From Halomonas sp. LR3S48 (GTDB lineage Bacteria; Pseudomonadota; Gammaproteobacteria; Pseudomonadales; Halomonadaceae): a stretch of DNA of 64,000 bases. Location: the NCBI RefSeq assembly GCF_025725665.1, contig NZ_CP107009.1, positions 4,092,001-4,156,000 of the forward strand, in the 5' to 3' direction. The position numbers and the translations under genes were made by a program. Below the pieces are notes generated by a model. The model was not told the origin of the DNA and did no database searches. It saw only the letters and a list, made by a program, of their open reading frames with translations. Of the stretch, positions 1-15,536 are shown one piece after another (positions within the stretch are counted from its first letter, which is position 1; every line of letters starts with the position of its first letter).

Positions 1-1835
1 TTGGCCTTGCGGGCCCCTTCCTTGACTGCCATGGAAGAGGCGACCTTGAACGCGTTCTCGTTCGAGTCCACGTCATGGTAGGAACCATCGTACAGCGTGA
101 CCTTGACGTCGATCATCGGGTAACCCGCGATGACGCCGTTCTGCAGCTGCTCATAGGCCCCTTTCTCGACGGCACCCACGTACTCCTTGGGTACCACACC
201 GCCGACGATCTCGGAAGCGAACTTGAAGTGCATGTCTTCGTCTTCGCCCTTGTCCGCCTCGGTGAGCGGCTCGATGCGCAGCCAGACATGGCCGTACTGG
301 CCACGACCGCCGGACTGACGCACGAACTTGCCTTCCTGCTCGACCTTGCCACGAATGGTTTCGCGGTAGGCCACCTGCGGCTTGCCGATGTTGGCTTCGA
401 CCTTGAACTCGCGACGCATGCGGTCGACGATGATGTCGAGGTGCAACTCGCCCATGCCGGAGATGATGGTCTGGCCGGTCTCTTCGTCGGTCCTCACTTG
501 GAACGACGGATCCTCCTGGGCCAGCTTGCCCAGCGCTACGCCCATCTTCTCCTGGTCGGCCTTGGATTTCGGCTCCACGGCCACGGAGATGACCGGATCC
601 GGGAACTCCATGCGCTCGAGAACGATCTTGTTCTCCAGATCGCACAGGGTATCACCGGTAGTGACGTCCTTCAGGCCGATACAGGCGGCGATGTCGCCGG
701 CCCGCACTTCCTTGATCTCTTCACGCGAGTTGGCGTGCATCTGCACGATACGACCCACGCGCTCCTTCTTCTGCTTGACCGAGTTGTAGACGCTGTCACC
801 GGAGTTGAGAACGCCGGAGTAGACGCGAATGAAGGTCAGCGTGCCGACGAAGGGGTCAGTGGCGATCTTGAACGCCAGCGCAGCGAAGGGGGCGCTGTCG
901 TCCGCCTCGCGAGTCGCGACGGTACCATCCCGGTCGTCCAGCTCACCCTCGATGGCCTTGACCTCGGTGGGTGACGGCATGTACTCGATGACACCGTCGA
1001 GCACGGCTTGCACGCCCTTGTTCTTGAACGCCGAACCGCAGGTGACCAGCACGATCTCGTTGTCGAGCGTACGACGACGCAAGCCGGACTTGATCTCCTC
1101 GATGGAAAGCTCGCCCTCTTCGAGGTACTTGTCCATCAGCTCTTCGGAGGCCTCGGCAGCGGCTTCGACCATCTGCTCGCGGTACTCCTCGGCAGTCTCC
1201 TTGAGCTCGGCCGGGATATCGACCAGCTCGTAGTTCATGCCCAGGCTCTCCTCATCCCACAGGATAGCCTTCATCTGGATCAGGTCGATGACGCCCTTGA
1301 ATTCCTCCTCGGTGCCCCAGTTGATCTGGATCGGCACGGCATTGGCATTCAAGCGCTTCTTGAGCTGATCGACGACCATGAAGAAGTCGGCACCGGTGCG
1401 ATCCATCTTGTTGACGAACACCATGCGCGGCACTTCGTACTTGTTGGCCTGACGCCACACGGTCTCGGTCTGCGGCTGTACGCCGGAGGAGCCGCACAGC
1501 ACCACCACGGCACCGTCGAGCACGCGCAGCGAGCGCTCCACCTCAATGGTGAAATCGACGTGTCCGGGCGTATCGATGATGTTGATGCGATGCTCATCGA
1601 ACTGCTTGTTCATGCCCTGCCAGAAGCAGGTGGTCGCCGCGGAGGTGATGGTGATGCCACGCTCCTGCTCCTGCTCCATCCAGTCCATGGTGGCCGCGCC
1701 ATCATGAACCTCGCCCACCTTGTGGGAGAGACCGGTGTAGAACAGGACACGCTCGGTCGTGGTGGTCTTGCCGGCATCGACGTGGGCGACGATGCCGATA
1801 TTACGATAGCGGTTGAGTGGAGTCTTGCGAGCCAC
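1..1835 (-). CDS. fusA: Elongation factor G, 3' end cut by window edge
   Basis: GTPase that drives ribosomal translocation and, with RRF, ribosome recycling. The reverse strand reads from a GTG start (1833-1835) as [15 protein letters not shown], the standard EF-G opening, preceded by a GGGGAG ribosome site. The G4 motif [10 protein letters not shown] is visible. At the left edge the frame still reads domain IV/V sequence ([20 protein letters not shown]), so about 611 codons are present and roughly the last 95 residues lie outside. The gene follows rpsG by 45 bp, the str-operon order rpsL-rpsG-fusA, which supports the housekeeping EF-G rather than a paralogue. Because of the GTG start and the missing stop, a plain ATG-to-stop scan misses it. 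Confidence 0.97.
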   Translation of the reverse strand, partial: MARKTPLNRYRNIGIVAHVDAGKTTTTERVLFYTGLSHKVGEVHDGAATMDWMEQEQERGITITSAATTCFWQGMNKQFDEHRINIIDTPGHVDFTIEVERSLRVLDGAVVVLCGSSGVQPQTETVWRQANKYEVPRMVFVNKMDRTGADFFMVVDQLKKRLNANAVPIQINWGTEEEFKGVIDLIQMKAILWDEESLGMNYELVDIPAELKETAEEYREQMVEAAAEASEELMDKYLEEGELSIEEIKSGLRRRTLDNEIVLVTCGSAFKNKGVQAVLDGVIEYMPSPTEVKAIEGELDDRDGTVATREADDSAPFAALAFKIATDPFVGTLTFIRVYSGVLNSGDSVYNSVKQKKERVGRIVQMHANSREEIKEVRAGDIAACIGLKDVTTGDTLCDLENKIVLERMEFPDPVISVAVEPKSKADQEKMGVALGKLAQEDPSFQVRTDEETGQTIISGMGELHLDIIVDRMRREFKVEANIGKPQVAYRETIRGKVEQEGKFVRQSGGRGQYGHVWLRIEPLTEADKGEDEDMHFKFASEIVGGVVPKEYVGAVEKGAYEQLQNGVIAGYPMIDVKVTLYDGSYHDVDSNENAFKVASSMAVKEGARKA

Positions 1836-1880
1836 GGTGGAACTCCCCGTTGATTGGCGATGCGTTTAGAAGCGCTGCAC

Positions 1881-2351
1881 TTAGAAGCGGTAGTGCGAGA
1901 ACGCCTTGTTGGCCTCAGCCATGCGATGCACGTCTTCACGCTTCTTGACCGCAGAACCCTTGCCTTCGGCGGCATCGAGCATCTCGCCAGCGAGACGCTG
2001 CACCATGGTCTTCTCACCGCGCTTGCGTGCCGCATCCACCAGCCAGCGCATGGCTAGCGCCTGGCGGCGCGAGGGGCGAACCTCTACCGGCACCTGATAG
2101 GTCGCACCGCCGACGCGGCGGGACTTGACCTCGACCATCGGCTGGATGGCTTCCAGCGCGCGATCGAAGATTTCCAGCGGCTCTTCCTTGCTACGCTCGG
2201 CAACCGTGTCCAGCGCACCGTAAACGATACGCTCAGCTGTGGACTTCTTGCCGCTGACCATCAGGTGGTTCATGAACTTGGCCAGGCGCTCGCTTCCGAA
2301 CTTGGGATCCGGCAGGATTTCGCGCTTGGCTACTACTCTTCTTCTAGGCAT
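1881..2351 (-). CDS. rpsG: 30S ribosomal protein S7
   Basis: Primary 16S-binding protein that organises the 3' major domain (head) of the 30S subunit; in E. coli it is also the translational repressor of the str operon. The product is 156 aa, the usual length, starting [20 protein letters not shown] and ending [12 protein letters not shown]. An in-frame start 11 codons further upstream is rejected because those residues are not part of S7. It lies between rpsL and fusA, in the same direction. Confidence 0.97.
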   Translation of the reverse strand: MPRRRVVAKREILPDPKFGSERLAKFMNHLMVSGKKSTAERIVYGALDTVAERSKEEPLEIFDRALEAIQPMVEVKSRRVGGATYQVPVEVRPSRRQALAMRWLVDAARKRGEKTMVQRLAGEMLDAAEGKGSAVKKREDVHRMAEANKAFSHYRF

Positions 2352-2476
2352 GACAAGCCCTCTAGCGAAGGGTCTTTCAGGCAAACCCGGAACTCCCGCA
2401 CGCTCTCTTCGAACTCGCGACGCCCGACCTTACTCTTATCAGACCAAAATTGATTCTGGATGCGTACCGAGGCCGA

Positions 2477-2851
2477 TCAGGACTTGGGACGCTTGGTGCC
2501 GTACTTGGAACGGCCCTGCTTACGGTTCTGCACGCCGGAGGTGTCGAGGGCGCCGCGTACGGTGTGGTAACGCACACCCGGCAAGTCCTTGACACGGCCG
2601 CCGCGGATCAGCACGACGGAGTGTTCCTGAAGGTTATGGCCTTCACCGCCGATGTAGGACGACACTTCGAACCCGTTGGTCAGACGCACGCGACAGACCT
2701 TACGCAGGGCCGAGTTCGGCTTCTTCGGGGTAGTGGTATAGACGCGGGTGCAGACACCGCGCTTCTGTGGGCAGGCCTGTAGCGCCGGCACGTCGCTCTT
2801 GGCGGCGGGGCGCTTGCGCGGCTTGCGCACGAGCTGATTGATCGTTGCCAT
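2477..2851 (-). CDS. rpsL: 30S ribosomal protein S12
   Basis: Decoding-centre protein of the 30S subunit, 124 aa, the usual length. It starts [20 protein letters not shown]. The two loops where streptomycin-resistance changes occur, [11 protein letters not shown] and [13 protein letters not shown], have wild-type lysines, so the sequence predicts no rpsL-based streptomycin resistance. It is the first gene of the str operon and follows rpoC by about 150 bp. An upstream in-frame start 21 codons earlier is not conserved S12 sequence and was not used. Confidence 0.97.
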   Translation of the reverse strand: MATINQLVRKPRKRPAAKSDVPALQACPQKRGVCTRVYTTTPKKPNSALRKVCRVRLTNGFEVSSYIGGEGHNLQEHSVVLIRGGRVKDLPGVRYHTVRGALDTSGVQNRKQGRSKYGTKRPKS

Positions 2852-2949
2852 GTTGTGTAGCTGACTCCAATGGTTGCCTTGCCTTTGCAGCGGGCGCGGG
2901 CGCACCCACCCCACTGTTAAAGGCTGCGAATTCTAAGGTCTAACGGGGT

Positions 2950-2991
2950 GGGGCGTCAAGCGATTGGGCTTGGCCCACGCCTTGACGCCCC
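2950..2991 (-). terminator. Stem-loop after rpoC
   Basis: A perfect 11-bp inverted repeat (GGGGCGTCAAG at 2950-2960 against CTTGACGCCCC at 2981-2991, 20-nt loop) lies just past the rpoC stop. No T-run follows on the minus strand, so it may stabilise the mRNA 3' end or terminate only partly before the str operon. Confidence 0.5.
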
Positions 2992-2998
2992 GCACCGC

Positions 2999-7219
<4,221 letters not shown>

Positions 7220-7230
7220 GGAGTCGGCTC

Positions 7231-10200
7231 CTAGCTCTCTAACTCGATATCGATGCCCAGCGAACGGATTTCCTTCACCAGTACGTTGAAGGACTCCGGC
7301 ATGCCGGCATGCATGGTGTGGTCGCCGTCGACAATGCTCTTGTACATCTTGGTGCGACCTTCCACGTCGTCGGACTTCACCGTGAGCATCTCCTGGAGGG
7401 TGTAGGCAGCGCCGTAGGCTTCCAGCGCCCACACCTCCATCTCACCGAAACGCTGGCCGCCGAACTGCGCCTTACCGCCCAACGGTTGCTGGGTAACGAG
7501 CGAGTAGGAGCCAGTGGAACGGGCGTGCATCTTGTCGTCCACCAGGTGGTTGAGCTTGAGCATGTACATGTAGCCCACCGTCACCGGGCGATCGAAGGCG
7601 TCACCGGTGCGCCCGTCGTACAGGGCCATCTGGCCGGAATCCGGCAGATCGGCCAGGCGCAGCAGATGCTTGATCTCGTTCTCGGCGGCACCGTCGAACA
7701 CCGGCGATGCCATCGGTACGCCACCACGCAGGTTCTTGGCCAGGGCGATGATCTCGTCGTCGGAGAGCGAGTCGAGATCCTCTACCCGCGTTCCCGTCGT
7801 GGTGTTGTAGACCTGCCCCAGGAATTCACGGATCTCGGCCACCTGCTGGCTGCGGGCATCGCGTAGTAGTGCATCGATCTTGACACCGAGCCCTTGGGCC
7901 GCCAGTCCCAGGTGGGTCTCGAGGATCTGGCCTACGTTCATCCGCGACGGCACGCCCAGCGGGTTCAGGACGATGTCCACCGGCACACCGTTATCGTCGA
8001 AAGGCATGTCCTCTACCGGCATGATCGCCGAGATGACGCCCTTGTTACCGTGGCGGCCGGCCATCTTGTCGCCCGGCTGAATGCGGCGCTTGACTGCCAT
8101 GTAGACCTTGACGATCTTGAGCACGCCCGGCGCCAGGTCGTCGCCCTGGGTCAGCTTGCGCTTCTTGTCCTCGAAACGCTCCTCCATCTCCTTGCGACGG
8201 TTCTCCAGCTGCTCGTCGGCCTGGGCCAGCAGTTCGTTGAGCGACTCGTCCTGCAGGCGCAGCTTGAACCACTGCTGACGCGGCAACTCCTCGAGATAGC
8301 TGTCGGAGAGCAGGTCGCCCTTCTTCAGCTTGGGGCCGCCATTGACCGGTTGGCCGCCAAGCGTGCGCTTGAGGCGCTCGAAGGTGGCATCCTCGGCGAT
8401 GCGGTAGGTCTCCTGCAGGTCCTTGCGCACCTCGTCGAGCTGCATCTGCTCGATGGCAAGCGCTCGGGAATCCTTCTCCACGCCGTCGCGGGTGAAGACC
8501 TGAACATCGATGACCGTACCCTTCATCCCGGTCGGCGCTCGCAGCGAGGTATCCTTCACGTCGGAGGCTTTCTCGCCGAAGATTGCCCGCAGCAGCTTCT
8601 CTTCCGGCGTCAGTTGGGTCTCGCCCTTGGGCGTGACCTTACCCACCAGAATGTCGCCCGGGCCCACTTCGGCGCCAATGTAGACCACGCCGGCCTCATC
8701 GAGCTTGGAGAGCGCCGATTCGCCGACGTTGGGAATATCGGAGGTGATCTCCTCCGGCCCCAATTTGGTGTCGCGAGAGACGCAGGTCAGCTCCTGGATG
8801 TGGATGGTGGTGAAGCGATCCTCCTGCACCACGCGCTCCGAGAGCAGGATCGAGTCCTCGAAGTTGTAGCCGTTCCAGGGCATGAAGGCGATGCGCATGT
8901 TCTGACCCAAGGCCAGATCGCCCATGTCGACGGAGGGACCGTCGGCCAGGATGTCACCGCGCGCCACCACGTCGCCGGGGCGCACGATGGGGCGCTGGTT
9001 CATGCAGGTGTTCTGGTTGGAACGCACGTACTTGGTGAGGTTGTAGATATCAACGCCGGCTTCGCCGCCGATGATCTCATCCTCATTGATGCGTACGACA
9101 ATGCGCTTGGCGTCGACCGAGTCGATTACGCCGCCACGACGGGCCACCGCGCACACACCGGAGTCGCGCGCAACGAAGCGCTCCATACCGGTACCGACGA
9201 GCGGCTTCTCGGCACGCAGGGTGGGCACCGCCTGACGCTGCATGTTCGAGCCCATCAGAGCGCGGTTGGCGTCGTCGTGCTCGAGGAACGGGATCAACGC
9301 CGCCGCCACGGATACCACCTGGCGTGGGGAGACGTCCATCAGCGTCACCTGCTCGGGACGCATGAAAGTGGTTTCGCCCTTGTGGCGCACCTGCACCAGG
9401 TCGTCGACCAGCTTGTTGGACTCATCCACGGTGGCCGAGGCCTGGGCGATGACGAAGTCGCCCTCCTCGATCGCCGAGAGGTGCACTACCTCGTCGGTCA
9501 CCTGGCGATCCACCACCTTGCGGTACGGCGTCTCGAGGAAGCCATAGCTGTTGGTGTGGCTGTAGGTTGCCAGCGAATTGATCAGGCCAATGTTCGGACC
9601 TTCCGGCGTCTCGATTGGACACAGGCGACCATAGTGCGTGGCGTGAACGTCGCGCACTTCGAAACCGGCACGCTCGCGGGTCAAGCCGCCCGGACCAAGC
9701 GCGGAGACGCGGCGCTTGTGGGTGACCTCGGAGAGCGGGTTGTTCTGGTCCATGAACTGGGAGAGCTGGCTCGAACCGAAGAACTCCTTGACCGCCGCGG
9801 CAACGGGCTTGGCGTTGATCAGGTCCTGCGGCATCAGGCCTTCGCTCTCGGCCATGGAGAGGCGTTCCTTGACCGCGCGCTCGACGCGCACCAGGCCGAC
9901 GCGGAACTGGTTTTCGGCCATCTCACCGACGCAGCGGATGCGACGGTTGCCCAGGTGATCGATATCGTCGACTTCGCCGAAGCCGTTGCGGATATAGATC
10001 AGCTCCTTGAGCACATCGAGGATGTCACGGTTGTCGAGCACCCCGGAGCCGGTATCGCCTTCGCGGCGCAGGCGACGGTTGAACTTCATGCGACCGACGC
10101 CGGACAGGTCGTAGCGGTCTTCGGTGAAGAACAGGTTGTGGAACAGCGTCTCGGCCGCTTCCTTGGTCGGCGGCTCGCCGGGACGCATCATGCGATAGAT

Positions 10201-11310
10201 TTCGACCAGCGCCTCGAGCTGGGAGCCGGTGGTATCCAGGCGCAACGTCTCGGAGACGAACGGGCCGCAATCGAGATCGTTGGTATAGAGGGTCTCGAGC
10301 TTGGTGATCCCGGCCTGACCGATCTTCTCCAGCAATTCGGGAGTGATTACGCTGTTGCAGGGACAGATCAGCTCACCGGTGCTGGCATCGACCTGATCCT
10401 TGGCCAGGGTCTTGCCGAACAGATAATCCATCGGCACCTCGAGACGCTCGAGGCCGACCTTCTCCAGTTGGCGGATATGCTTCTGGGTGATGCGGCGACC
10501 TTCCTCGACGATCAGGTTGCCGTCGGCATCCTTGATGTCGAAGGTCGCGGTCTCGCCGCGCAGGCGCGACGGCACCAGCTCCACGGAGAAACCGCTCTTC
10601 TCGATGTGGAAGGTGCTGGTGTCGAAGAACTCGTCGAGGATCTCTTCGGCGCTCATGCCCAGTGCACGCAACAGCACCGTGGCCGGCAGCTTGCGGCGAC
10701 GGTCGATACGCACGAAGACGTTGTCCTTGGGATCGAACTCGAAGTCGAGCCAGGAGCCGCGATAAGGAATCACGCGAGCAGAGTAGAGCAGTTTGCCGGA
10801 GGAGTGGCTCTTGCCCTTGTCATGGTCGAAGAACACGCCCGGTGAACGGTGCAGCTGGGAGACGATGACGCGCTCGGTGCCGTTGACCACGAAGGTGCCG
10901 TTCTCGGTCATCAGGGGGATCTCCCCCATGTAGACTTCCTGCTCCTTGATGTCCTTGATGGCCTTGTTCGAGGAGTCGCGATCATAGATGATCAAGCGAA
11001 CCTTGACTCGTAGGGGCGCGGAGTAGGTCACACCGCGCAGCTGGCACTCCTTGACGTCGAATGCCGGGGTGCCGAAGCGATAGCTGACGTACTCGAGCGC
11101 GGCGTTGCCGGAGAAGCTCTCGATCGGGAACACGGACTTGAACGCCGCGTGCAGCCCCACCTCGAGGCGCTCCTCGGGCGAGCGGTCCTGCTGGAGGAAG
11201 TCGTAGTAGGAATCAAGCTGGATCGCCAGCAGGTAGGGCACATCCATCACTTGGGGCAGTTTGCCGAAATCCTTGCGGATGCGTTTTTTCTCAGTGTATG
11301 AGTAAGCCAT
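7231..11310 (-). CDS. rpoB: RNA polymerase beta subunit
   Basis: Catalytic beta subunit of RNA polymerase, 1359 aa. It starts [20 protein letters not shown] behind a GGGGAA ribosome site. The rifampicin-binding region is wild type at the usual positions ([18 protein letters not shown] followed by [15 protein letters not shown]), so no rifampicin resistance is predicted. The C-terminal contact to beta' ends [10 protein letters not shown]. It is followed after 11 bp by rpoC and preceded by 235 bp of non-coding DNA after rplL, the position of the attenuator and RNase III site in E. coli. Confidence 0.99.
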   Translation of the reverse strand: MAYSYTEKKRIRKDFGKLPQVMDVPYLLAIQLDSYYDFLQQDRSPEERLEVGLHAAFKSVFPIESFSGNAALEYVSYRFGTPAFDVKECQLRGVTYSAPLRVKVRLIIYDRDSSNKAIKDIKEQEVYMGEIPLMTENGTFVVNGTERVIVSQLHRSPGVFFDHDKGKSHSSGKLLYSARVIPYRGSWLDFEFDPKDNVFVRIDRRRKLPATVLLRALGMSAEEILDEFFDTSTFHIEKSGFSVELVPSRLRGETATFDIKDADGNLIVEEGRRITQKHIRQLEKVGLERLEVPMDYLFGKTLAKDQVDASTGELICPCNSVITPELLEKIGQAGITKLETLYTNDLDCGPFVSETLRLDTTGSQLEALVEIYRMMRPGEPPTKEAAETLFHNLFFTEDRYDLSGVGRMKFNRRLRREGDTGSGVLDNRDILDVLKELIYIRNGFGEVDDIDHLGNRRIRCVGEMAENQFRVGLVRVERAVKERLSMAESEGLMPQDLINAKPVAAAVKEFFGSSQLSQFMDQNNPLSEVTHKRRVSALGPGGLTRERAGFEVRDVHATHYGRLCPIETPEGPNIGLINSLATYSHTNSYGFLETPYRKVVDRQVTDEVVHLSAIEEGDFVIAQASATVDESNKLVDDLVQVRHKGETTFMRPEQVTLMDVSPRQVVSVAAALIPFLEHDDANRALMGSNMQRQAVPTLRAEKPLVGTGMERFVARDSGVCAVARRGGVIDSVDAKRIVVRINEDEIIGGEAGVDIYNLTKYVRSNQNTCMNQRPIVRPGDVVARGDILADGPSVDMGDLALGQNMRIAFMPWNGYNFEDSILLSERVVQEDRFTTIHIQELTCVSRDTKLGPEEITSDIPNVGESALSKLDEAGVVYIGAEVGPGDILVGKVTPKGETQLTPEEKLLRAIFGEKASDVKDTSLRAPTGMKGTVIDVQVFTRDGVEKDSRALAIEQMQLDEVRKDLQETYRIAEDATFERLKRTLGGQPVNGGPKLKKGDLLSDSYLEELPRQQWFKLRLQDESLNELLAQADEQLENRRKEMEERFEDKKRKLTQGDDLAPGVLKIVKVYMAVKRRIQPGDKMAGRHGNKGVISAIMPVEDMPFDDNGVPVDIVLNPLGVPSRMNVGQILETHLGLAAQGLGVKIDALLRDARSQQVAEIREFLGQVYNTTTGTRVEDLDSLSDDEIIALAKNLRGGVPMASPVFDGAAENEIKHLLRLADLPDSGQMALYDGRTGDAFDRPVTVGYMYMLKLNHLVDDKMHARSTGSYSLVTQQPLGGKAQFGGQRFGEMEVWALEAYGAAYTLQEMLTVKSDDVEGRTKMYKSIVDGDHTMHAGMPESFNVLVKEIRSLGIDIELES

Positions 11311-11545
11311 CTGTATTCCCCAGCTTGTTCACCATGGGTGACCGATGCGTGGTCGGCGCCGCCCGACGAGACCGCCCCCGTCAGGCGCTGACGGCAAGCT
11401 CCACAAGGGATAGCTCGCCGTCGGGATTCTTCTAGCGACGCTGCGACAGCGAGGCGCTAGTGCAACAGAAAAAGGCCGGCAGCGGGAAGGCCCGCCACCA
11501 GCCATGGAAGCTTACGCAGCGCGTGAAGCCATGGAAACCAAAGGG
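11311..11545 (-). other. rplL-rpoB intergenic region
   Basis: No gene is seen in these 235 bp. A short hairpin (CCGTCA at 11378-11383 against TGACGG at 11389-11394) and other GC-rich self-complementary segments occur. In E. coli the matching interval holds a partial terminator and an RNase III cut site that set the ribosomal-protein to polymerase ratio; the same role here is inference from position only. Confidence 0.4.
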
Positions 11546-11920
11546 TTACTTGAGTTCCACGGTAGCGCCGGCTTCTTCCAGCTTCTTCTTGGCCGCTTCG
11601 GCCTCGTCCTTGGACATCGCTTCCTTGATGGTTGCCGGAGCGCCGTCGACGGCACCTTTGGCTTCCTTCAGGCCCAGGCCGGTGATCTCGCGAACGGCCT
11701 TGATCACGTTGACCTTCTTGTCGCCAGCGCTGGTCAGCACCAGGTCGAACTCGGTCTGCTCTTCGGCAGCAGCGGCGTCACCGCCAGCAGCCGGGCCAGC
11801 CACGACGGCGGCAGCGGCGGAAACGCCGAACTTCTCTTCCATCGCTTCGATCAGCTCGACGACTTCCATGACGGACATGTCGGCGACGGCGTTGATGATG
11901 TCTTCTTTGGTCAGTGCCAT
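11546..11920 (-). CDS. rplL: 50S ribosomal protein L7/L12
   Basis: Flexible stalk protein of the 50S subunit that recruits translation factors. The product is 124 aa from [20 protein letters not shown], with the N-terminal dimerisation domain, the alanine-rich hinge ([19 protein letters not shown]) and the factor-binding C-terminal domain ending [10 protein letters not shown]. An in-frame extension of 12 codons upstream is not L7/L12 sequence. It follows rplJ by 86 bp, the normal rplJL arrangement. Confidence 0.98.
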   Translation of the reverse strand: MALTKEDIINAVADMSVMEVVELIEAMEEKFGVSAAAAVVAGPAAGGDAAAAEEQTEFDLVLTSAGDKKVNVIKAVREITGLGLKEAKGAVDGAPATIKEAMSKDEAEAAKKKLEEAGATVELK

Positions 11921-12006
11921 TTCGATATTCCTAACTTTGCGGGAGCCTCGGCGCACCGAGCGCTCTGTTCAGTGTTCGATTCAGGCTGCAGCAATGAGTT
12001 CGCCGA

Positions 12007-12510
12007 TCAGGCGGCCTCTCCCTGCTTCTGGTCGCGCAGCGCGGCCAGAGTACGAACCAGCTTGCCTGCGGATGCCTCTTTCATGACGGACATCAGCTTG
12101 GCAATGGCTTCGTCATAAGTCGGCAGGGTTGCCAGACGGTCGATGTCGCTTGCCGGAATCAGCTCGCCTTCGTAGGCCAGCGCCTTGACTTCGAAGTTCT
12201 GATCCTGCTTGGCAAAATCCTTGAACAAGCGGGCGGCAGCGCCCGGGTGCTCGGTAGAAAACGCCAGCAGAGTCGGACCCACAAAGCTCTCATTCAGACA
12301 CTCCCACTGAGTGCCGGAGAGGGCGCGGCGTGCCAGGGTGTTGCGAACAACACGCAACTGGACACCATTCTCGCGCGCCTGCTTACGCAGACCGGTCATC
12401 TTCTCGACCGTGACGCCACGAGAATCGGCAACTACGACGGAGAGTGCGCTCTTGGCAGCTTCACTGACCTCGGCAACAATCGCCTTCTTGCCTTCGAGTG
12501 CTAGTGGCAC
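12007..12510 (-). CDS. rplJ: 50S ribosomal protein L10
   Basis: Anchors L7/L12 dimers to 23S rRNA and, as the L10-L12 complex, represses its own operon by binding the mRNA leader. The conserved opening [16 protein letters not shown] begins at a GTG start (12508-12510) with an AGGAG site about 10 nt upstream, giving 167 aa. A longer ATG-started frame reaching 12633 runs through the leader RNA and was rejected. The C-terminal helix that carries L7/L12 ends [11 protein letters not shown]. Confidence 0.96.
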   Translation of the reverse strand: MPLALEGKKAIVAEVSEAAKSALSVVVADSRGVTVEKMTGLRKQARENGVQLRVVRNTLARRALSGTQWECLNESFVGPTLLAFSTEHPGAAARLFKDFAKQDQNFEVKALAYEGELIPASDIDRLATLPTYDEAIAKLMSVMKEASAGKLVRTLAALRDQKQGEAA

Positions 12511-12599
12511 AGTGATCACTCCTTCGTGCCGGAACCGCTTACAGCAGGCTCCGGAGGTTACCATCTCTTCCGCTGGCGCCAGGCGTCGGCGGAAGTCCC

Positions 12600-12720
12600 G
12601 GGTGATGGTGCTCACCAGCGTTCTGGCGGCCACACCATCTGCGCAGGCATCCCTCTAGGGGAGATTAAGCCACCCACTCGAAAGAGGGCGGCACCTGCGG
12701 TCTTTGACGGCGCCCCTCCT
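12600..12720 (-). promoter_or_regulatory. L10 ribosomal protein leader
   Basis: The untranslated RNA before rplJ resembles the L10 leader. GCACCTGCGG (12691-12700) and GCGCAGGC (12641-12648) are complementary and close a multi-branch structure. Inside it the minus strand reads GGCTTAATCTCCCC followed by the AGAGGGATGCCTGCG segment, typical of the kink-turn region bound by L10-(L12)4. Expected role: translational feedback on rplJL. Boundaries are approximate and no covariance search was run. Confidence 0.75.
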
Positions 12721-12781
12721 GTCCTGCTGGCAGGACCTCGGGGACCGCAAAGTTCTTGCTACGCTTCGCTCTGCTCGCGCC

Positions 12782-13474
12782 TTAGGCGAAGGCAGAGTGA
12801 TCGAGGGTCACGCCCGGGCCCATGGTGGTGGACAGCGTGACCTTCTTGAAGTAGATACCCTTGGACGTGCTCGGCTTGAGACGCTTGAGGTCGGCGACCA
12901 GCGCTTCCAGGTTGCCCCGGATCGCGTCGGCATCGAAATCGACCTTGCCCAGGGTGGTATGGATGATGCCGTTTTTGTCGGTACGGAAGCGCACCTGGCC
13001 TGCCTTGGCATTCTTGACCGCAGTCGCCACGTCCGGCGTCACGGTACCGACCTTGGGGTTCGGCATCAGGCCGCGCGGACCGAGGATCTGACCCAGCTGA
13101 CCGACGACGCGCATGGCGTCCGGCGAGGCAATGACCACGTCGAAGTCGAGCTGGCCTTTCTTGACCTGCTCGGCCAGGTCGTCCATGCCGACGATGTCGG
13201 CACCGGCTTCCTTGGCAGCATCGGCGTTGGCGCCCTGGGTGAACACGGCGACGCGCACGTCCTTGCCGGTACCGTTGGGCATCACGGTGGCACCACGCAC
13301 CACTTGGTCGGATTTACGCGGATCGACGCCCAGATTGATGGCGACGTCCAAAGACTCCTTGAACTTGACGGTGGAGAGTTCAGCGAGCAGTGCCACGGCT
13401 TCCTCGAGGGAATAAGCCTTGGTGGCATCGACCTTCTCGCGAATCATCTGTGCGCGCTTGGAAAGCTTGGCCAT
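12782..13474 (-). CDS. rplA: 50S ribosomal protein L1
   Basis: Forms the L1 stalk that moves E-site tRNA; in E. coli it also represses the rplK-rplA mRNA. The product is 230 aa, of normal length, starting [20 protein letters not shown], with the conserved segment [18 protein letters not shown]. It begins 2 bp after the rplK stop, so the two are translationally coupled. Confidence 0.98.
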   Translation of the reverse strand: MAKLSKRAQMIREKVDATKAYSLEEAVALLAELSTVKFKESLDVAINLGVDPRKSDQVVRGATVMPNGTGKDVRVAVFTQGANADAAKEAGADIVGMDDLAEQVKKGQLDFDVVIASPDAMRVVGQLGQILGPRGLMPNPKVGTVTPDVATAVKNAKAGQVRFRTDKNGIIHTTLGKVDFDADAIRGNLEALVADLKRLKPSTSKGIYFKKVTLSTTMGPGVTLDHSAFA

Positions 13475-13476
13475 GA

Positions 13477-13908
13477 TCAGAGACCCTCCACGTTGAGGCC
13501 CATGCTACGGGCGCTGCCGGCAATGGTACGCACCGCGGCGTCGAGATCGGCAGCCGTCAGATCCGGCTCCTTGGTCTTGGCGATCTCCTCGAGCTGCTCG
13601 CGGGTCACGGTACCGACCTTCTTCTTGTTCGGCTCACCAGAGCCGGACTTGATGCCAGCCGCCTTCTTCAGCAGAACAGCCGCGGGCGGCGTCTTGGTGA
13701 TGAAGGTGAAGCTGCGGTCGGAATAGACGGTAATCACCACGGGAGTCGGCAGACCCGGCTCGATGTCCTGGGTAGCAGCGTTGAACGCCTTGCAGAACTC
13801 CATGATGTTGACACCGTGCTGACCCAGCGCGGGGCCCACGGGGGGACTCGGGTTGGCTTTACCTGCTGCGACCTGCAGCTTGATGTAAGCCTGTACTTTC
13901 TTGGCCAT
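13477..13908 (-). CDS. rplK: 50S ribosomal protein L11
   Basis: Binds the GTPase-associated centre of 23S rRNA and is needed for RelA activation. The product is 143 aa, starting [20 protein letters not shown], with the proline-rich N-terminal segment [20 protein letters not shown] where thiostrepton-class antibiotics act. It is followed almost directly by rplA and preceded by a 91-bp gap after nusG. Confidence 0.98.
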   Translation of the reverse strand: MAKKVQAYIKLQVAAGKANPSPPVGPALGQHGVNIMEFCKAFNAATQDIEPGLPTPVVITVYSDRSFTFITKTPPAAVLLKKAAGIKSGSGEPNKKKVGTVTREQLEEIAKTKEPDLTAADLDAAVRTIAGSARSMGLNVEGL

Positions 13909-13955
13909 GATGGACTCCAGTTGGGTAGTAGCGCCTCGCGGCTCCCCGGGTTAAA

Positions 13956-13973
13956 CGGCCACCGCAGTGGCCG
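13956..13973 (-). terminator. Hairpin between nusG and rplK
   Basis: A perfect 7-bp stem with a 4-nt loop (CGGCCAC, loop CGCA, GTGGCCG on the plus strand) is followed on the minus strand by TTTAA. Its position after nusG fits a weak terminator separating secE-nusG from rplKA, but the T-run is short. Confidence 0.4.
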
Positions 13974-13999
13974 CACAGCAAATCAACGATCGAGAAGCG

Positions 14000-14533
14000 T
14001 CACTCTTTCTCGACCTGGGAAAACTCCAGCTCGACCGGCGTCGCCCTGCCGAAGATCAGTACACTGACCTGCAGGCGACTCTTGTCGTAGTTGACCTCTT
14101 CGACCACGCCATTGAAGTCGGCGAAAGGGCCATCGACGACACGCACGGACTGGCCCGGCTCGAACATCGTCTTGGGCCGCGGCTTGTCGCTGCCATCCTG
14201 CACCCGACGCAGGATGGCGTCGGCCTCTTTCTGGGTGATCGGCGCCGGCTTCTCCTTGGTGCCACCGATAAACCCCATGACGCGAGGCGTCTCGTTCACC
14301 AGGTGCCAGGTCGCGTCGTCCATTTCCATCTCGACCAGTACATAGCCGGGATAGAACTTGCGCTCGCTCTTGCGGCGCTTGCCGTCACGCACCTCGACGA
14401 CCTCTTCGGTCGGCACCAGGATCTCGCCGAAGCGATCTTCCATGGCGTACATCTTCACGCGCTCCTTCAGGGAACGCATGACATGCTTCTCGAAGCCGGA
14501 GTAGGCGTGAACGACGTACCAACGCTTGGACAT
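14000..14533 (-). CDS. nusG: Transcription termination/antitermination factor NusG
   Basis: Binds RNA polymerase and links it to Rho or to the leading ribosome; it is also part of the rrn antitermination complex. The product is 177 aa. The N-terminal NGN domain begins [20 protein letters not shown], and the C-terminal KOW domain includes [17 protein letters not shown]. The gene starts 8 bp after secE, the conserved secE-nusG pair. Confidence 0.98.
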   Translation of the reverse strand: MSKRWYVVHAYSGFEKHVMRSLKERVKMYAMEDRFGEILVPTEEVVEVRDGKRRKSERKFYPGYVLVEMEMDDATWHLVNETPRVMGFIGGTKEKPAPITQKEADAILRRVQDGSDKPRPKTMFEPGQSVRVVDGPFADFNGVVEEVNYDKSRLQVSVLIFGRATPVELEFSQVEKE

Positions 14534-14541
14534 GAAGACTC

Positions 14542-14910
14542 CTAACCGATGACGCCGGACATCGCCCAGCTAAGAATGGTGTCGATCAGCCACAGCATCA
14601 GCCCGACGACCAGCACGGCCACCAACACGATGGCGGTCGTCTGCACGGTCTCGGGACGGGTCGGCCACACCACGCGCTGTATTTCTTTCTTGGCATTCTT
14701 GGCCAGCTCGGCGAGATCTCGCCCTCTGGCGGTAGTCAGCGCGACAGCCGCGGCACCCGCACAAAGCACGACGACACCCAGCACGCGATAGAGAAGCGCC
14801 TGGTCGGCAAAATAGGTATTCCCCACCACCGCCAGCACTACCAAGGTGACGACAACCGCCCACTTGAGCCCGTCGCGGCGCGACTCCTGCACCTCGGCGC
14901 TGTGTTTCAT
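14542..14910 (-). CDS. secE: Preprotein translocase subunit SecE
   Basis: Clamp subunit of the SecYEG channel in the inner membrane. The product is 122 aa with three hydrophobic segments (from about [31 protein letters not shown] and [16 protein letters not shown]), as in E. coli SecE. The conserved amphipathic stretch [19 protein letters not shown] is present. The start at 14908-14910 has a GAGGAG site upstream; the in-frame extension to 15093 would run through tRNA-Trp and is rejected. Confidence 0.97.
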   Translation of the reverse strand: MKHSAEVQESRRDGLKWAVVVTLVVLAVVGNTYFADQALLYRVLGVVVLCAGAAAVALTTARGRDLAELAKNAKKEIQRVVWPTRPETVQTTAIVLVAVLVVGLMLWLIDTILSWAMSGVIG

Positions 14911-14977
14911 GAAAACGAGACTCCTCAGGGTGCGGCAATCGAGTATGTTCGTATGAAGATGCCAACCTGGGGAAGGT

Positions 14978-15053
<76 letters not shown>

Positions 15054-15104
15054 GTATCTGGTATGCATTACCTCTTGCAGGCAGCATGCACAACAGCGGG
15101 CGCC

Positions 15105-15133
15105 ATGATAGCGGATGAACCGCCGACTGACAA
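15105..15133 (-). promoter_or_regulatory. Promoter for tRNA-Trp-secE-nusG
   Basis: On the minus strand TTGTCA (15128-15133), a 17-bp spacer and TATCAT (15105-15110), then a GC-rich discriminator. It sits downstream of the terminator that ends the tRNA-Tyr/Gly/Thr unit, so it would start a new transcript. Confidence 0.7.
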
Positions 15134-15160
15134 CCCTTCCCGACGAACCTTCGCCGCGAA

Positions 15161-15189
15161 GAAAAGAAAGGCGAGCTATTGCTCGCCTT
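15161..15189 (-). terminator. Terminator after tRNA-Thr
   Basis: Minus strand: AGGCGAGC, loop AATA, GCTCGCCT, then TTCTTTTCTT. An 8-bp perfect stem with a T-rich tail makes a standard intrinsic terminator for the tRNA-Tyr-Gly-Thr transcript. Confidence 0.85.
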
Positions 15190-15195
15190 CCGAAT

Positions 15196-15270
15196 TGGAG
15201 CTCATGGACGGATTTGAACCGTCGACCTCACCCTTACCAAGGGTGTGCTCTACCCCTGAGCTACATGAGC
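15196..15270 (-). tRNA. tRNA-Thr (GGT)
   Basis: A 75-nt cloverleaf with acceptor GCTCATG/CATGAGC, anticodon loop TTGGTAA (GGT) and encoded CCA. It is the last gene of a three-tRNA unit. In many gammaproteobacteria this tRNA lies directly before tufB; no tuf follows here. Confidence 0.97.
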
Positions 15271-15322
15271 GCAACTTTACCAAAACTCACCTGCTCAACA
15301 CCTACCTGCCTAGCAGGATACC

Positions 15323-15396
<74 letters not shown>

Positions 15397-15440
15397 CTAC
15401 CCACTCTTCCAGCCCAGACCGAGGTCTCGACCGGACAATC

Positions 15441-15524
<84 letters not shown>

Positions 15525-15536
15525 AGATGGCGGCCT

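Noticed and set aside
7894..10845. 983-codon open frame on the plus strand
   Set aside because: Antisense to rpoB, with the same low-information translation as the rpoC shadow.
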